A stretch of 64,000 nt of DNA from contig NZ_LT630003.1 of NCBI RefSeq assembly GCF_900105615.1, positions 1,488,001-1,552,000 on the forward strand. The letters run 5' to 3'. Positions 1 to 8,762 of this stretch are shown here, one piece after another. This DNA comes from Lacrimispora sphenoides JCM 1415 (lineage in GTDB: Bacteria; Bacillota; Clostridia; Lachnospirales; Lachnospiraceae). Within the stretch, counting starts at the first letter, position 1. Each line of letters begins with the position of its first letter. The position numbers and the translations under genes were made by a program. The notes under the pieces are model-generated. The model worked only from the letters and a program-made list of their open reading frames with translations, had not been told where the DNA came from and did no database searches.

Positions 1-259
1 GTTTCCTGGGATCACGGTTCCTTCCGGCCGGATAACTGCGGTGGCAGCGGCCAGAAAAGTAAAGGAGGAACCAAGAAATACAGGAACTCTAAATTTAGTA
101 CAGCAGTGGAATATTAAGTTGCCGTCGCTTGCTGAAAATAATGCCAACGATAGATTGTGACCTGTCATTTAGGGTATGCACGGTTGCAACGAAGATGACG
201 AACATATGTCTGATACTGAGCAGATAATCTCGGGTTGTCAGTTTTGCGTTGTTACTCAT
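1..259 (-). pseudogene. Uracil/xanthine permease family, decayed N-terminal part
   Basis: Read on the minus strand, an ATG at 257-259 follows a GGGG-rich ribosome site and opens a peptide starting MSNNAKLTTRDYLLS, typical of nucleobase:cation symporter-2 (UraA/PbuX) proteins. This frame shifts near 175-180 and stops at 95-97. A second frame continues the family with MTGHNLSLALF, then KFRVPVFLGSSFTF, the conserved loop of UraA-like permeases, up to the window edge. The second frame also has a TAA at 169-171. One frameshift plus one nonsense codon so early make a functional permease unlikely. A sequencing error could explain one lesion, less easily both. The rest of the gene lies left of the window. 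Confidence 0.7.
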
Positions 260-330
260 TTTTCTACCCCATTTCTTTTTATTTTCCGTACTATTCTAAC
301 AGAGAAAGAGGTAAAAGGCAACTATTTTTC

Positions 331-1176
331 CTATTTTGTCTCAGGAGTATATTTTATCAGCGCAAAATCACCCAGGCTATGAGGCACCGGAATGGAAATA
401 ATTATGGTACCGCTATCTTCATAGCTAAAGGATTCCGGAAAGACAGGAGTGTTGCCTGAGGATGCTGATTCCAAGGGAAAATCCGCTTTTTGGAACATTT
501 TGGCATATGTCTCCATGCCGATTTGAACAAAATAAGGAATTAAGGCTTTTGCAAGTTCAGGAGATGCATCATAGAGCTGACAGTCATCAGAACGGATGTA
601 TTCAGCCAGCGCATTGGGATCTGCATAATCCGTGAGTCTTATATCCTTAGCCAGAGACATATCAACCGTGTTAGTAAAAAACACATTGACCGGATGCGCA
701 GCTCCATCCCCGGAAAAGAGTCCGGTGTATATAACTGTGACGCGCTTCCTGTCTACGGAGTTTACCTTGGCTGTAAGGGACAGGCTGTCCTTTTCTACAT
801 TGACGGAATAGGCTTTTAATATCTCTAAAGCATTGCTTTTTAACAGGTCGTTTATTTTTTCTTCCATGGCCCCATCTACCAATCCGGAGACAGCCGGATA
901 CTGAATGGAAACATTTCCATCCTTATAGGTGTGGAGGGCAGCGGTGATGCCGGCGGCGGCAGAGGTGTTCTTGCCCGATTCCTTTTGCTGAGCCTGGGTA
1001 TCCGGGTTTTCGATCTTTACAGGTTCCGGTGCTTCTGTGGCAGAGGACATGGATTCTCCTGTTACAGCAGTGGTAGTGGCTGGCACGTCGGTTTTAACAT
1101 AATTCTTTTGTCCGCAGCCGCTTAAAATCAGGGTGCAGCCGATGAAAAGGGCTGGGATAACAGTATTTCGTTTCAT
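331..1176 (-). CDS. DUF3298-type secreted lipoprotein
   Basis: The start is ATG 1176, not the in-frame ATG at 1194, because a GGGAGGT ribosome site lies between them. The protein (281 aa) begins MKRNTVIPALFIG with lipobox LSGC, so it should be a membrane-anchored lipoprotein. A low-complexity Thr/Glu/Lys linker (to about residue 80) leads into a domain resembling DUF4163/DUF3298 of RsiV-type proteins: the YKDGNVSIQYP start, a central VNVFFTNTVDMS segment, and a C-terminal beta-rich part. It stands alone, without a sigma factor beside it. The exact role is unknown; a ligand-binding or envelope-sensing lipoprotein is the likeliest guess. Confidence 0.7.
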   Translation of the reverse strand: MKRNTVIPALFIGCTLILSGCGQKNYVKTDVPATTTAVTGESMSSATEAPEPVKIENPDTQAQQKESGKNTSAAAGITAALHTYKDGNVSIQYPAVSGLVDGAMEEKINDLLKSNALEILKAYSVNVEKDSLSLTAKVNSVDRKRVTVIYTGLFSGDGAAHPVNVFFTNTVDMSLAKDIRLTDYADPNALAEYIRSDDCQLYDASPELAKALIPYFVQIGMETYAKMFQKADFPLESASSGNTPVFPESFSYEDSGTIIISIPVPHSLGDFALIKYTPETK

Positions 1177-1342
1177 AGGATTACCTCCCTTCATTTTTGC
1201 TGATTTTTTTACAGTATATCACAAATATTGCAGTTGCGCCCGTGAATTTCCCCGAATTAAGAAAAAGTATAGGAAAATTTGGAAGTAAGGTATTGCAGAA
1301 AATGCCGTAAGATACGAAGATGTACAAGCCGCAGAATAGAGA

Positions 1343-1384
1343 AAAGGCCCTGGAAAACTGAATGTTTCAGCTTTCCAGAGCCTT
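1343..1384 (-). terminator. Rho-independent terminator after tRNA-Leu
   Basis: On the minus strand, 20 bases after the tRNA end, a stem of about 19 bp (AAGGCTCTGGAAAGCTGAA paired with its near complement, loop of about 2-4 nt) ends in CCTTTTC. Position and U-rich tail fit termination of the tRNA transcript. Confidence 0.7.
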
Positions 1385-1404
1385 GCTCCCTGCCAAGGGT
1401 GTAG

Positions 1405-1487
1405 TGCCGGCAGTGGGACTTGAACCCACACGATGTTGCCATCAACGGATTTTGAGTCCGCCTCGTCTGCCATTCCGACATGCCGGC
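1405..1487 (-). tRNA. tRNA-Leu (anticodon CAA)
   Basis: An 83-nt cloverleaf on the minus strand. The acceptor stem pairs GCCGGCA (1481-1487) with TGCCGGC (1406-1412), and the discriminator base is A. The anticodon loop is CTCAAAA, giving CAA (reads UUG). A long variable arm and GGTTCAAGTCC in the T arm are typical of a class II leucine tRNA. The 3' CCA is not encoded. Confidence 0.93.
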
Positions 1488-1621
1488 CTTTCCTTACAAC
1501 GCTCATTATTTTATCATAGGATTTTCCATTTGGCAAGTGTTTTTTTGCGATTATTAAATTGAAAATGAGCAAAATATATTGTATGATAGACAAAAGATAT
1601 AATTAAGGAGGTGTCTGGACC

Positions 1622-1969
1622 ATGACATGTAAGGAAGCAGAACGTCTGGTTATGCCATACATCAATGATGAACTGACAGATGAAGAGCTGTGTGAATTTC
1701 TGGAACATATGGAATCCTGCCCGGATTGCCGGGAGGAACTGGAAATATACTTTACTGTGGACGTGGGAATCAGGCAGCTGGATTCCGAAACGGGGAATTA
1801 TAATATAAAAGGAGCACTGGAGGCCGCCATAGAACAGTCCAGACAAAGGCTTCAGGTGATACAGTGTATTAAAATTGCCAGGTATGCGGTGGCTACGGTA
1901 AGTGTAATGGCACTGTTTTTTACGGTCCTTCTGCAATGCCGGATCTGGCTGCAGTGGGGCTTAGTATGA
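1622..1969 (+). CDS. Putative zinc-finger (zf-HC2) membrane anti-sigma-like protein
   Basis: A 115-aa protein preceded by AAGGAGGTG. The N-terminus has Cys3 and the pattern HMESCPDC, the His-x3-Cys-x2-Cys of ZAS/zf-HC2 anti-sigma domains. One hydrophobic segment near the C-terminus (about residues 88-107, YAVATVSVMALFFTVLL) should anchor it in the membrane with the zinc domain inside. No sigma gene is adjacent; polA follows about 120 bp downstream across two repeat units. It may be an anti-sigma factor for a distant ECF sigma or a small zinc-binding membrane protein. Confidence 0.65.
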   Translation: MTCKEAERLVMPYINDELTDEELCEFLEHMESCPDCREELEIYFTVDVGIRQLDSETGNYNIKGALEAAIEQSRQRLQVIQCIKIARYAVATVSVMALFFTVLLQCRIWLQWGLV

Positions 1970-1987
1970 TGGAAGAAAGTGCCCAAT

Positions 1988-2092
1988 GAGTATACCTAGT
2001 ATACCTTTATGCCCCAATAGCATGGGCAGGAAAGAGGAAATACCCTGCGGGTATACCTTAATGCCCAAAAAAATGGGCAGGAAAGAGGAAAC
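1988..2092 (+). repeat. Double-hairpin intergenic repeat, two units, before polA
   Basis: Two units in tandem. Unit 2 (2040-2092) has hairpin 1 ATACCC-TGC-GGGTAT, a spacer CCTTA, hairpin 2 GCCCA-aaaaaa-TGGGC, then AGGAAAGAGGAAAC directly before the polA ATG. Unit 1 is a diverged copy (GTATAC-cta-GTATAC, then GCCCC..ATGGGC, AGGAAAGAGGAA). The purine-rich tail of unit 2 acts as the polA ribosome site. The same element occurs near 5332, 8654 and 60904. Confidence 0.85.
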
Positions 2093-4645
2093 ATGAGCAG
2101 AAAAAATATCGTTTTAGTAGATGGAAGCAGTATGCTAAGGAACGCCTTTTATGGTCTTCCTTCCAATGGGGCGAGAGGGATTCAAAGCCTGATCGTGAAG
2201 CTTTTAGAGGCAAAAGAAGCGGATTATGTGGCAGTGGCCTTTGATTCCGAAACAGAAGGCAGCCATAAAGAAATATATAAAAATACGGCGGTAAACGAAG
2301 GCCTTTTAAAGGAGGAAGAGTGCTTAAGGGAGGCGCTGCTTTCCCTGGATATTCCTGTTTTGGATAAGGACGGATATACTTCCGCTGATATTCTGGCCTC
2401 ATTGGCAAAAAGGTGTCAGGAAGAGGAAGGGGAAGTCCTGCTTATGACTGGGGAGCGAAAGCTTTTACAGGCAGTGGAAGAACATGTGACCCTTAAAATA
2501 CCGGTTGTAAGAGAAGAAGGTCTGGAGTTTAAGTCCTATTCCATAGAGCTCGTAAGGGAAGAATTTGGCCTGGAGCCGGAGTCCCTGGCCGGAGTTTTTG
2601 CGCTTTCCGGAGCATGGGGGATTGGTGAGAAAACTGCCTGTCAGTTGATCAGGGAGTACCATAATGTAGAAAATATTTATAACCACATAGAAGAGATAGG
2701 GTCTCAGAGAATCCGGGAGGCACTTACCGGGAATCAGGAAGAGATAAAGCGGAATGCAGAACTTGGTGCCCTTCGCAGGGATTGTGATATCAGCCTGGAC
2801 TACACAAAAACTCCCCAGCAGGCAGAGATTCAGAAAATTATTGATATGGATTTTGTTCCGGCCGTTTTCCCTGGAGAAGATGAGGAACCTTCCCTGGAAT
2901 CTGGCTTTCATGCTGTTACAGACCTTTCAGAAGCTGAAACCATATTTTTAAAGTGCAAAGAGGGTTGCCGGTTGGGGCTGCAGCTGGTCATTGAGGACAA
3001 GGCTGTGTCAGCTCTGTCTCTTTGCCTCAGTGAGACAGAGTGTTACTGCTTTATTCCCCAGGGGACTCTTACGCCGCAATATCTGGCAGAGAAAGCAGAG
3101 GAAGCCTGTAAAAGAGCGGGGCAGACAACGGTTTTTCACTTAAAGAGCCAGCTGGCGTTTTTAAAGCTTACGCCGGAGCAACCGGTGTTTGATGCAGGAG
3201 TTGCCGGATATCTGTTAAACCCGTTAAAGGATTCCTACGAATACAATGATCTGGCGGAGGATTATCTGGATCTCTCCATTCCATCTAAAACAGAGCTTTT
3301 AGGAAAAAGCTCCTTTAAACGTGCGCTGGAGGGGGATAAGGAAAAAGCCGTTACCTGCATCTGCTATATGTCCTATGTCGCTTTAAAAAGCCATGACCTG
3401 CTTCGTGAATCATTGGAACAGGCGGGCATGGATAAGCTGTATTATGAGATCGAAATGCCTTTGATCTACAGCCTGTTTCATATGGAAGAAGCAGGAATCC
3501 GCGTGGAAAGGGAACGCCTGAAGGAATATGGTGACCGTTTAAAGGTCCGCATCACAGAGCTTGAGCAAAAGATATATGAAGAAACGGGAGAAACCTTTAA
3601 TATCAATTCTCCTAAGCAGTTAGGAGAGGTTCTCTTTGACCATATGAAGATTCCGGGAGGGAAAAAGACCAAAACCGGTTATTCAACGGCAGCGGATGTA
3701 TTGGAAAAGCTGGCACCTGACTGGCCTGTGGTCAACCTGATTCTGGATTACAGACAGCTGACGAAATTAAATTCCACCTACGCAGACGGGCTGGCAGCTT
3801 ACATTGGGCCGGATGAGCGGATTCACGGAACCTTTAACCAAACCATTACAGCCACGGGAAGAATCAGCAGTACAGAACCTAACTTGCAGAACATTCCGGT
3901 CCGCATGGAGCTTGGAAGGGAAATCCGGAAGGTTTTCGTTCCTCAGGAGGGATGCCAGTTTGTTGATGCGGATTATTCTCAGATTGAGCTGAGAGTACTG
4001 GCCCATATGTCAGGGGACCAGCGTCTTATTGATGCTTACCGGCAGGCAGAGGATATCCATGCCATCACGGCTTCCCAGGTGTTTCATGTTCCGTTAAATG
4101 AGGTGACGCCTCTTCAGAGAAGGAACGCAAAGGCTGTAAACTTTGGCATTGTATATGGAATCAGCTCCTTTGGACTAAGCGAGGGCTTAAGCATCACCAG
4201 AAAAGAGGCTTCGGAATACATTAGTAAATATTTCGAAACCTATCCGGGAGTGAAGTCATTTTTAGACGGCCTTGTATCTGAGGCGAAAGAACAGGGCTAT
4301 GCAGTCAGCATGTTTGGGAGACGCCGTCCCGTCCCAGAGCTTAAATCCTCTAACTTCATGCAGCGCTCTTTTGGAGAACGGGTCGCTATGAATTCTCCCA
4401 TCCAGGGTACTGCGGCAGATATTATCAAGATTGCCATGATCCGGGTGGATCATGCTTTGAGAAAACAGGGATTAAAATCCAGGATCGTCCTTCAGGTTCA
4501 TGATGAGCTTCTCATTGAAGCATATCATGATGAGGTTGATAAGGTAAAAGAGCTTCTTGTGGAAGAAATGAAGCATGCAGCGGACCTTGCAGTATCCCTT
4601 GAAGTAGAGGCCAATGTAGGAGACTCCTGGTTTGATGCAAAGTAA
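2093..4645 (+). CDS. polA: DNA polymerase I, with degenerate nuclease domains
   Basis: An 850-aa family A polymerase for gap filling and Okazaki fragment processing. The C-terminal polymerase domain is complete: motif A DADYSQIELR (about 624-633), motif B RRNAKAVNFG (about 676), motif C QVHDELL (about 800). The N-terminal 5'-nuclease fold keeps LVDGSS and VAFD but has lost most metal ligands: family GYEADD reads GYTSAD, TGDKD reads TGERK, and the GDSSDNIPG loop before GIGEKTA is deleted. The middle 3'-5' exonuclease-like domain lacks the DxE motif, as in Bacillus-type PolI. So polymerase activity is predicted, while both nuclease activities look lost. The start is fixed by the repeat-borne purine tract at 2078-2091. 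Confidence 0.96.
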   Translation: MSRKNIVLVDGSSMLRNAFYGLPSNGARGIQSLIVKLLEAKEADYVAVAFDSETEGSHKEIYKNTAVNEGLLKEEECLREALLSLDIPVLDKDGYTSADILASLAKRCQEEEGEVLLMTGERKLLQAVEEHVTLKIPVVREEGLEFKSYSIELVREEFGLEPESLAGVFALSGAWGIGEKTACQLIREYHNVENIYNHIEEIGSQRIREALTGNQEEIKRNAELGALRRDCDISLDYTKTPQQAEIQKIIDMDFVPAVFPGEDEEPSLESGFHAVTDLSEAETIFLKCKEGCRLGLQLVIEDKAVSALSLCLSETECYCFIPQGTLTPQYLAEKAEEACKRAGQTTVFHLKSQLAFLKLTPEQPVFDAGVAGYLLNPLKDSYEYNDLAEDYLDLSIPSKTELLGKSSFKRALEGDKEKAVTCICYMSYVALKSHDLLRESLEQAGMDKLYYEIEMPLIYSLFHMEEAGIRVERERLKEYGDRLKVRITELEQKIYEETGETFNINSPKQLGEVLFDHMKIPGGKKTKTGYSTAADVLEKLAPDWPVVNLILDYRQLTKLNSTYADGLAAYIGPDERIHGTFNQTITATGRISSTEPNLQNIPVRMELGREIRKVFVPQEGCQFVDADYSQIELRVLAHMSGDQRLIDAYRQAEDIHAITASQVFHVPLNEVTPLQRRNAKAVNFGIVYGISSFGLSEGLSITRKEASEYISKYFETYPGVKSFLDGLVSEAKEQGYAVSMFGRRRPVPELKSSNFMQRSFGERVAMNSPIQGTAADIIKIAMIRVDHALRKQGLKSRIVLQVHDELLIEAYHDEVDKVKELLVEEMKHAADLAVSLEVEANVGDSWFDAK

Positions 4646-4682
4646 AATACCTTGCAGCATTAAAGTATTTGATGGGCTGTCG

Positions 4683-4712
4683 CCAGATGGACATGCAGGC
4701 ATGTCCATCTGG
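4683..4712. other. 30-bp near-perfect palindrome between polA and coaE
   Basis: CCAGATGGACATG and its exact complement flank a central CAGG-like loop, giving a stable hairpin in the polA-coaE spacer. No T-run follows, so it is not a standard terminator. It may be an mRNA processing or stability element, or a protein site. Confidence 0.5.
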
Positions 4713-4749
4713 GCCGCTGCCTTTACGAGAATAAAAGGTTGGTGACTGG

Positions 4750-5331
4750 ATGAGAGTGATTGGATTGACCGGAGGAGTCGGAGCCGGAAAAAGTCTGGTT
4801 CTTTCTATTTTAAAAGAGGAATACGGTGCGGAAGTAATCAAAGCGGATGAAGTGGCCCATGAGCTTATGGAGCCGGGAAGGGAGGGCTACCTGGCTGTTA
4901 AGTCAGCCTTGGGGGAAGACCTTCTAAAACCCGATGGAACCATTGACCGCAAAGCTTTGGCCGCACGTATCTTTGAGGATGACAACGCAAGGAAAACCGT
5001 AGATGGAATCATTCACCCTATGGTATGGAAAACCATTGAGGATAAAATTTCTGCTTCCCAAGCAGGGCTTATTGTGGTAGAATTTGCAATTATGAATGAA
5101 AATATGGAGGACAGCTGGGATGAGATGTGGTACGTTCATGCTTCAAAGGAGAACCGGATCCGCCGTTTGGCGGAAAGCAGGAGCTATACGAGAGAGCATT
5201 CGGAGCGTATCATGGCGAGTCAGGCCTCTGAATCTGAGTTTTTAAACCGCAGTACGCGGGTTATTGAAAATAACGGTTCCATGGAGGAGGTAAAGCAGCA
5301 GCTGGCTGAATTATTGAAAAGCAGAGGGTAA
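4750..5331 (+). CDS. coaE: Dephospho-CoA kinase
   Basis: Phosphorylates dephospho-CoA at the 3'-OH, the last step of CoA synthesis. The 193-aa length is usual. The P-loop is GGVGAGKS at residues 8-15, followed by KADEVAHELMEPG, which matches the conserved D-x3-H segment of CoaE. The remaining LID-type region (RRLAESR) is present. It sits about 105 bp after polA, in the same orientation, as in many Firmicutes. The stop codon overlaps the start of a repeat hairpin. Confidence 0.95.
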   Translation: MRVIGLTGGVGAGKSLVLSILKEEYGAEVIKADEVAHELMEPGREGYLAVKSALGEDLLKPDGTIDRKALAARIFEDDNARKTVDGIIHPMVWKTIEDKISASQAGLIVVEFAIMNENMEDSWDEMWYVHASKENRIRRLAESRSYTREHSERIMASQASESEFLNRSTRVIENNGSMEEVKQQLAELLKSRG

Positions 5332-5368
5332 TACCCTGCGGGTATCCCATTACACCCGGTAAAGCGGG
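5332..5368 (+). repeat. Double-hairpin intergenic repeat, diverged single copy
   Basis: Hairpin 1 (ATACCC-TGC-GGGTAT) at 5331-5345 is identical to the polA copy. The second hairpin has drifted (CCCG-gtaaag-CGGG, about 5354-5367) and the usual AGGAAAGAGGAA tail is replaced by unrelated sequence before GAAAAGAGG and the next ATG. It appears to be a decayed or partial unit. Confidence 0.6.
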
Positions 5369-5405
5369 GGGATCATCCAGAATGCAGGGCTGAAAAGAGG
5401 ATAAT

Positions 5406-6203
5406 ATGAGATTGGTAAGTATTGCAAGCGGAAGCAGCGGGAACTGCATTTATGTGGGCTCCGATACCACGCATATCCTGGTGGATGCCGGGATAAGCAA
5501 CAAACGGATCCAACAGGGATTAAACGAAATCGGAGTAAAGGGCAGTGAACTCACAGGAATCGTCATTACCCATGAACACTCCGACCATACGAAAGGACTG
5601 GGAGTTCTGGCCAGGAAGTATGGGGTTCCTATTTATGGGACCAGTGAGACCCTGGAAGAGATATCAAAGCAGAAGTATTTAGGGGAATACCCCAGGGAAT
5701 TATTTTGTGCCATCAGGCCTGATGTGGATTTTAATGTTGGGGATCTGGAAGTAAAGCCTTTTTCCATTGATCACGATGCGGTAAAGCCGGTGGCTTACCG
5801 GATCCAGCATGGACATAAGTCTGTTGCGGTTGCCACGGATATGGGGCATTATGACCAGTATATTATTGAGCATCTTCAGGGACTTGATGCGGTATTAATC
5901 GAATCCAATCACGATGTAAATATGCTGCAGGCAGGGCCTTATCCCTACTATCTGAAACGCCGGATCCTGGGAGAACACGGGCACCTTTCCAATGAGAATG
6001 CGGGACGGCTTTTGTGCTGTATTCTTCATGAAAACTTAAAGAAGATTTTGCTGGGCCACTTAAGCAAGGAGAACAATTATGAAGAGCTTGCTTATGAGAC
6101 GGTAAGGCTTGAGATCACAGAAGGAGATAATCCATTTAAGGCATCTGATTTTTCCATAGCGGTTGCAAAAAGGGATCAGATGTCAGAGATTATTACGATA
6201 TAA
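5406..6203 (+). CDS. MBL-fold hydrolase of the WalJ/YycJ type
   Basis: A 265-aa metallo-beta-lactamase fold protein. The metal site is THEHSDH at residues 55-61 (H56, H58, D60, H61), with later ligands in ATDMGH and the C-terminal GHLS segment. The N-terminus SIASGSSGNCIYV is characteristic of the YycJ/WalJ group, thought to be a 5'-3' DNA exonuclease or phosphodiesterase acting in repair. In Bacillus the gene lies in the walRK operon; here it stands in a polA-coaE neighbourhood, which would suit a DNA repair role. GAAAAGAGG precedes the ATG. Confidence 0.88.
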   Translation: MRLVSIASGSSGNCIYVGSDTTHILVDAGISNKRIQQGLNEIGVKGSELTGIVITHEHSDHTKGLGVLARKYGVPIYGTSETLEEISKQKYLGEYPRELFCAIRPDVDFNVGDLEVKPFSIDHDAVKPVAYRIQHGHKSVAVATDMGHYDQYIIEHLQGLDAVLIESNHDVNMLQAGPYPYYLKRRILGEHGHLSNENAGRLLCCILHENLKKILLGHLSKENNYEELAYETVRLEITEGDNPFKASDFSIAVAKRDQMSEIITI

Positions 6204-6307
6204 CGAGCGCAAGAGAGCGAAGATGAGCTTTTTCATCGGCGCGAAGGTTGAATGTTGATTATGAACCGCAGGTCCATGATATAATCTAATGAAAGAGGAG
6301 AAACATT

Positions 6308-6580
6308 ATGAACAAAACGATTATTACAGTAGTTGGAAAAGATACCGTAGGGATCATAGCAAAGATTTGTACTTATTTAGCAGGCAACCAGGTGAACATA
6401 TTGGATATTTCCCAAACCATTGTCCAGGGCTTCTTTAATATGATGATGATCGTGGATATCAATGATGCAACAAAGCCTTTCGGTGAACTGGCTGATGAAC
6501 TGGAACAAATTGGCGATGAAATCGGAGTAAAGGTGAAATGCCAGCGTGAAGAGATTTTTACCAGCATGCACCGTATCTGA
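6308..6580 (+). CDS. ACT domain protein (UPF0237)
   Basis: A 90-aa stand-alone ACT domain: IITVVGKDTVGIIAKICTYL then VNILDISQTI, the ligand-binding beta-alpha turn typical of ACT folds. Such proteins usually bind a small effector, often an amino acid. It is 39 bp upstream of the DUF711 gene and the two are found together in many Firmicutes and archaea, so a functional partnership is likely, though its nature is unknown. AGAGGAG precedes the ATG. Confidence 0.9.
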   Translation: MNKTIITVVGKDTVGIIAKICTYLAGNQVNILDISQTIVQGFFNMMMIVDINDATKPFGELADELEQIGDEIGVKVKCQREEIFTSMHRI

Positions 6581-6619
6581 TAACAAGTTCAAGGCATAAG
6601 AAAAGGATGGGTTCCCGAT

Positions 6620-7984
6620 ATGTTAAATATGTTTGAAGTTAATGAAACCAATAAAATGATCGAACAGGAGCTGCTTGATGTACGTACCATTACCATGGGC
6701 ATCAGCCTTCTTGACTGCAGTGACAGTGACTTAAAAACGGTGAATGAAAAAATTTATAACAAAATTACAACCGTTGCAAAAGATCTTGTGGCAGTTGGTA
6801 AGGAGATTGAAAAGGATTTTGGAATTCCCATTGTAAATAAAAGAATTTCTGTAACTCCCATTGCCATAGTCGGCGGTGCGGCCTGCAAGAGTCCGGAAGA
6901 TTTTGTGACCATTGCACAGACCCTTGACCGTGCGGCCAAGGAGGTGGGCGTTAATTTCATTGGCGGCTATTCTGCCCTTGTGAGCAAGGGAATGACCGCT
7001 GCGGATAAAAACCTGATCTGCTCCATACCAAAAGCTCTCGCCTGTACAGATCGTGTATGCAGCTCTGTGAATGTAGGTTCCACAAAGACAGGCATTAACA
7101 TGGATGCAGTGGCTCTTATGGGAGAAACTGTAGTGGAAACGGCAAAGGCCACCAAGGACATTGATTCCCTCGGCTGCGCCAAACTGGTGGTATTTTGCAA
7201 TGCACCGGATGATAATCCTTTTATGGCAGGAGCGTTTCACGGGGTGACGGAAGCGGATGTCATCATTAATGTGGGAGTCAGCGGTCCTGGAGTTGTTAAG
7301 ACCGCCATTGAAGCAGCCAGAGGAAAGGATTTTGAAGTTCTCTGTGAAACCATTAAGAAAACCGCCTTTAAGATAACCCGCGTGGGTCAGCTGGTTGCCC
7401 AGGAGGCGTCAAAAAGGCTGAATGTTCCATTTGGTATCATTGATTTATCTCTTGCACCGACTCCAGCCGTTGGTGACAGTGTGGCTGAAATCCTGGAAGA
7501 GATCGGTCTGGAACGGGTAGGAGCACCGGGTACCACGGCTGCCCTTGCCCTATTAAATGACCAGGTAAAAAAAGGCGGCGTTATGGCCTCCTCCTATGTG
7601 GGCGGTTTAAGCGGTGCGTTTATTCCGGTCAGCGAAGATCAGGGAATGATCGATGCGGTAGCCATGGGAGCGTTAAATATTGAGAAACTGGAAGCCATGA
7701 CCTGTGTCTGCTCAGTGGGACTTGATATGATCGCAATTCCTGGAGACACACCTGCCACTACCATTGCAGGGATTATTGCAGACGAATCTGCGATCGGAAT
7801 GGTAAACCAGAAGACGACGGCAGTCCGCATTATTCCGGTTATTGGAAAATCCGTGGGAGAGACGGTGGAATTCGGCGGTTTATTGGGATATGCTCCTGTT
7901 ATGCCGGTCAGCAAGTACTCCTGCGAGAAATTCGTTACCAGAGGCGGACGGATTCCGGCGCCTATTCACAGCTTTAAAAATTAA
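6620..7984 (+). CDS. UPF0210 / DUF711 family protein
   Basis: A 454-aa protein of the DUF711 (PFL-like, UPF0210) family. Family features seen are the N-terminal [16 protein letters not shown], the Gly-rich [11 protein letters not shown] segment (about 113-123) and the central [10 protein letters not shown]. Length and composition match complete family members, and it lacks a signal peptide. The function is not established. It is co-transcribed with the ACT protein, suggesting an enzyme or receptor controlled by a small ligand. Confidence 0.9.
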   Translation: MLNMFEVNETNKMIEQELLDVRTITMGISLLDCSDSDLKTVNEKIYNKITTVAKDLVAVGKEIEKDFGIPIVNKRISVTPIAIVGGAACKSPEDFVTIAQTLDRAAKEVGVNFIGGYSALVSKGMTAADKNLICSIPKALACTDRVCSSVNVGSTKTGINMDAVALMGETVVETAKATKDIDSLGCAKLVVFCNAPDDNPFMAGAFHGVTEADVIINVGVSGPGVVKTAIEAARGKDFEVLCETIKKTAFKITRVGQLVAQEASKRLNVPFGIIDLSLAPTPAVGDSVAEILEEIGLERVGAPGTTAALALLNDQVKKGGVMASSYVGGLSGAFIPVSEDQGMIDAVAMGALNIEKLEAMTCVCSVGLDMIAIPGDTPATTIAGIIADESAIGMVNQKTTAVRIIPVIGKSVGETVEFGGLLGYAPVMPVSKYSCEKFVTRGGRIPAPIHSFKN

Positions 7985-8010
7985 GTACTGGTAGAGGATG
8001 GATACAGGGA

Positions 8011-8652
8011 ATGAATATCTATTTGATTCGCCATGGACGGCAAAACAGCAAACTCTGTAATATCGATGTGGATCTATCCGAGGAAGGCCGCCGCCAGTCG
8101 GCCTTAGTCGGGGAACGGCTTGCCTCCATAGGTATGGAAGCGGTATATTCCAGCCATTTGATCCGGGCGGTGGAAACCGCCAGGGAAGCAAACCGGTACT
8201 GGAATGCAAAGCACATCATAAGACAGGAGCTTAGAGAGATTTCCTTTGGAGATATGGAAGGAATGGCGGATGAGGAGATAGCGGAAAAATACGGAGATTT
8301 TCAGAAAGAACAGGCACGGCTGGAACAGGATTTGCCCTACCCCGGAGGCGAGTGTGCCGGGGATGTGATGAAACGGGCCATCCCTGTCCTTGAAGAAATA
8401 GCCGCAAGCGGTTACCAGAATGTAGCCGTTGTGACTCACGGAGGCGTGATCCGCTCCGTGACATCTGCGCTGCTTCATATGGAGCCGAAATATTATCGTC
8501 TCCTTGGAAATTCCCTTGAGAACTGCAGTATTACAGAAGTGCACTGGAACGAAAAAACAGGGCGTTTTTTAATGGAACGTTTTAATGATTATGCGCATCT
8601 TGAACCTTACCCGGAGCTTTTGCGGGCAAGCTGGGTGGATGCAGAAAACTGA
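8011..8652 (+). CDS. Histidine phosphatase family protein
   Basis: A 213-aa phosphoglycerate-mutase-like phosphatase. The catalytic RHG is at residues 7-9 (His8 takes the phosphate); Arg59-type HLIRAVETA, the acid Glu in REISFGDMEG (about 75-85), and the second His in VVTHGGVIR (His143) are all present. The substrate cannot be told from sequence; relatives include CobC and broad phosphatases. It starts 26 bp after DUF711, probably in the same transcript. Confidence 0.9.
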   Translation: MNIYLIRHGRQNSKLCNIDVDLSEEGRRQSALVGERLASIGMEAVYSSHLIRAVETAREANRYWNAKHIIRQELREISFGDMEGMADEEIAEKYGDFQKEQARLEQDLPYPGGECAGDVMKRAIPVLEEIAASGYQNVAVVTHGGVIRSVTSALLHMEPKYYRLLGNSLENCSITEVHWNEKTGRFLMERFNDYAHLEPYPELLRASWVDAEN

Positions 8653-8762
8653 AACACCCATCGGGTGTACCTTTGCGCCCAAAAAGCATGGGCAGGAAAG
8701 AAGGAACACCCTACGGGTATCCCTTTATGCCCAAAAAGCATGGGCAAGAAATAGGAAAGGAA
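8653..8762 (+). repeat. Double-hairpin intergenic repeat, two units
   Basis: Two 52-bp units beginning at 8654 and 8706. Unit 1: ACACCC-ATC-GGGTGT, spacer, GCCCA-aaaagca-TGGGC, AGGAAAGAAGGA. Unit 2: ACACCC-TAC-GGGTAT, spacer, GCCCA-aaaagca-TGGGC, AAGAAATAGGAAAGGAA. In unit 1 the first stem has C-G pairs where other copies have T-A, a compensatory change. The tail of unit 2 provides the ribosome site for the methyltransferase. Confidence 0.88.

Noticed and set aside
1219..1593. Long open frames over 1219-1593 on both strands
   Set aside because: They cross the tRNA-Leu and its terminator and have no protein-like features.
8673..8762. N-terminal extension of the methyltransferase frame (MRPKSMGRKEGTP...)
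   Set aside because: This is translation of the intergenic repeat; a better start with a ribosome site lies at 8763.
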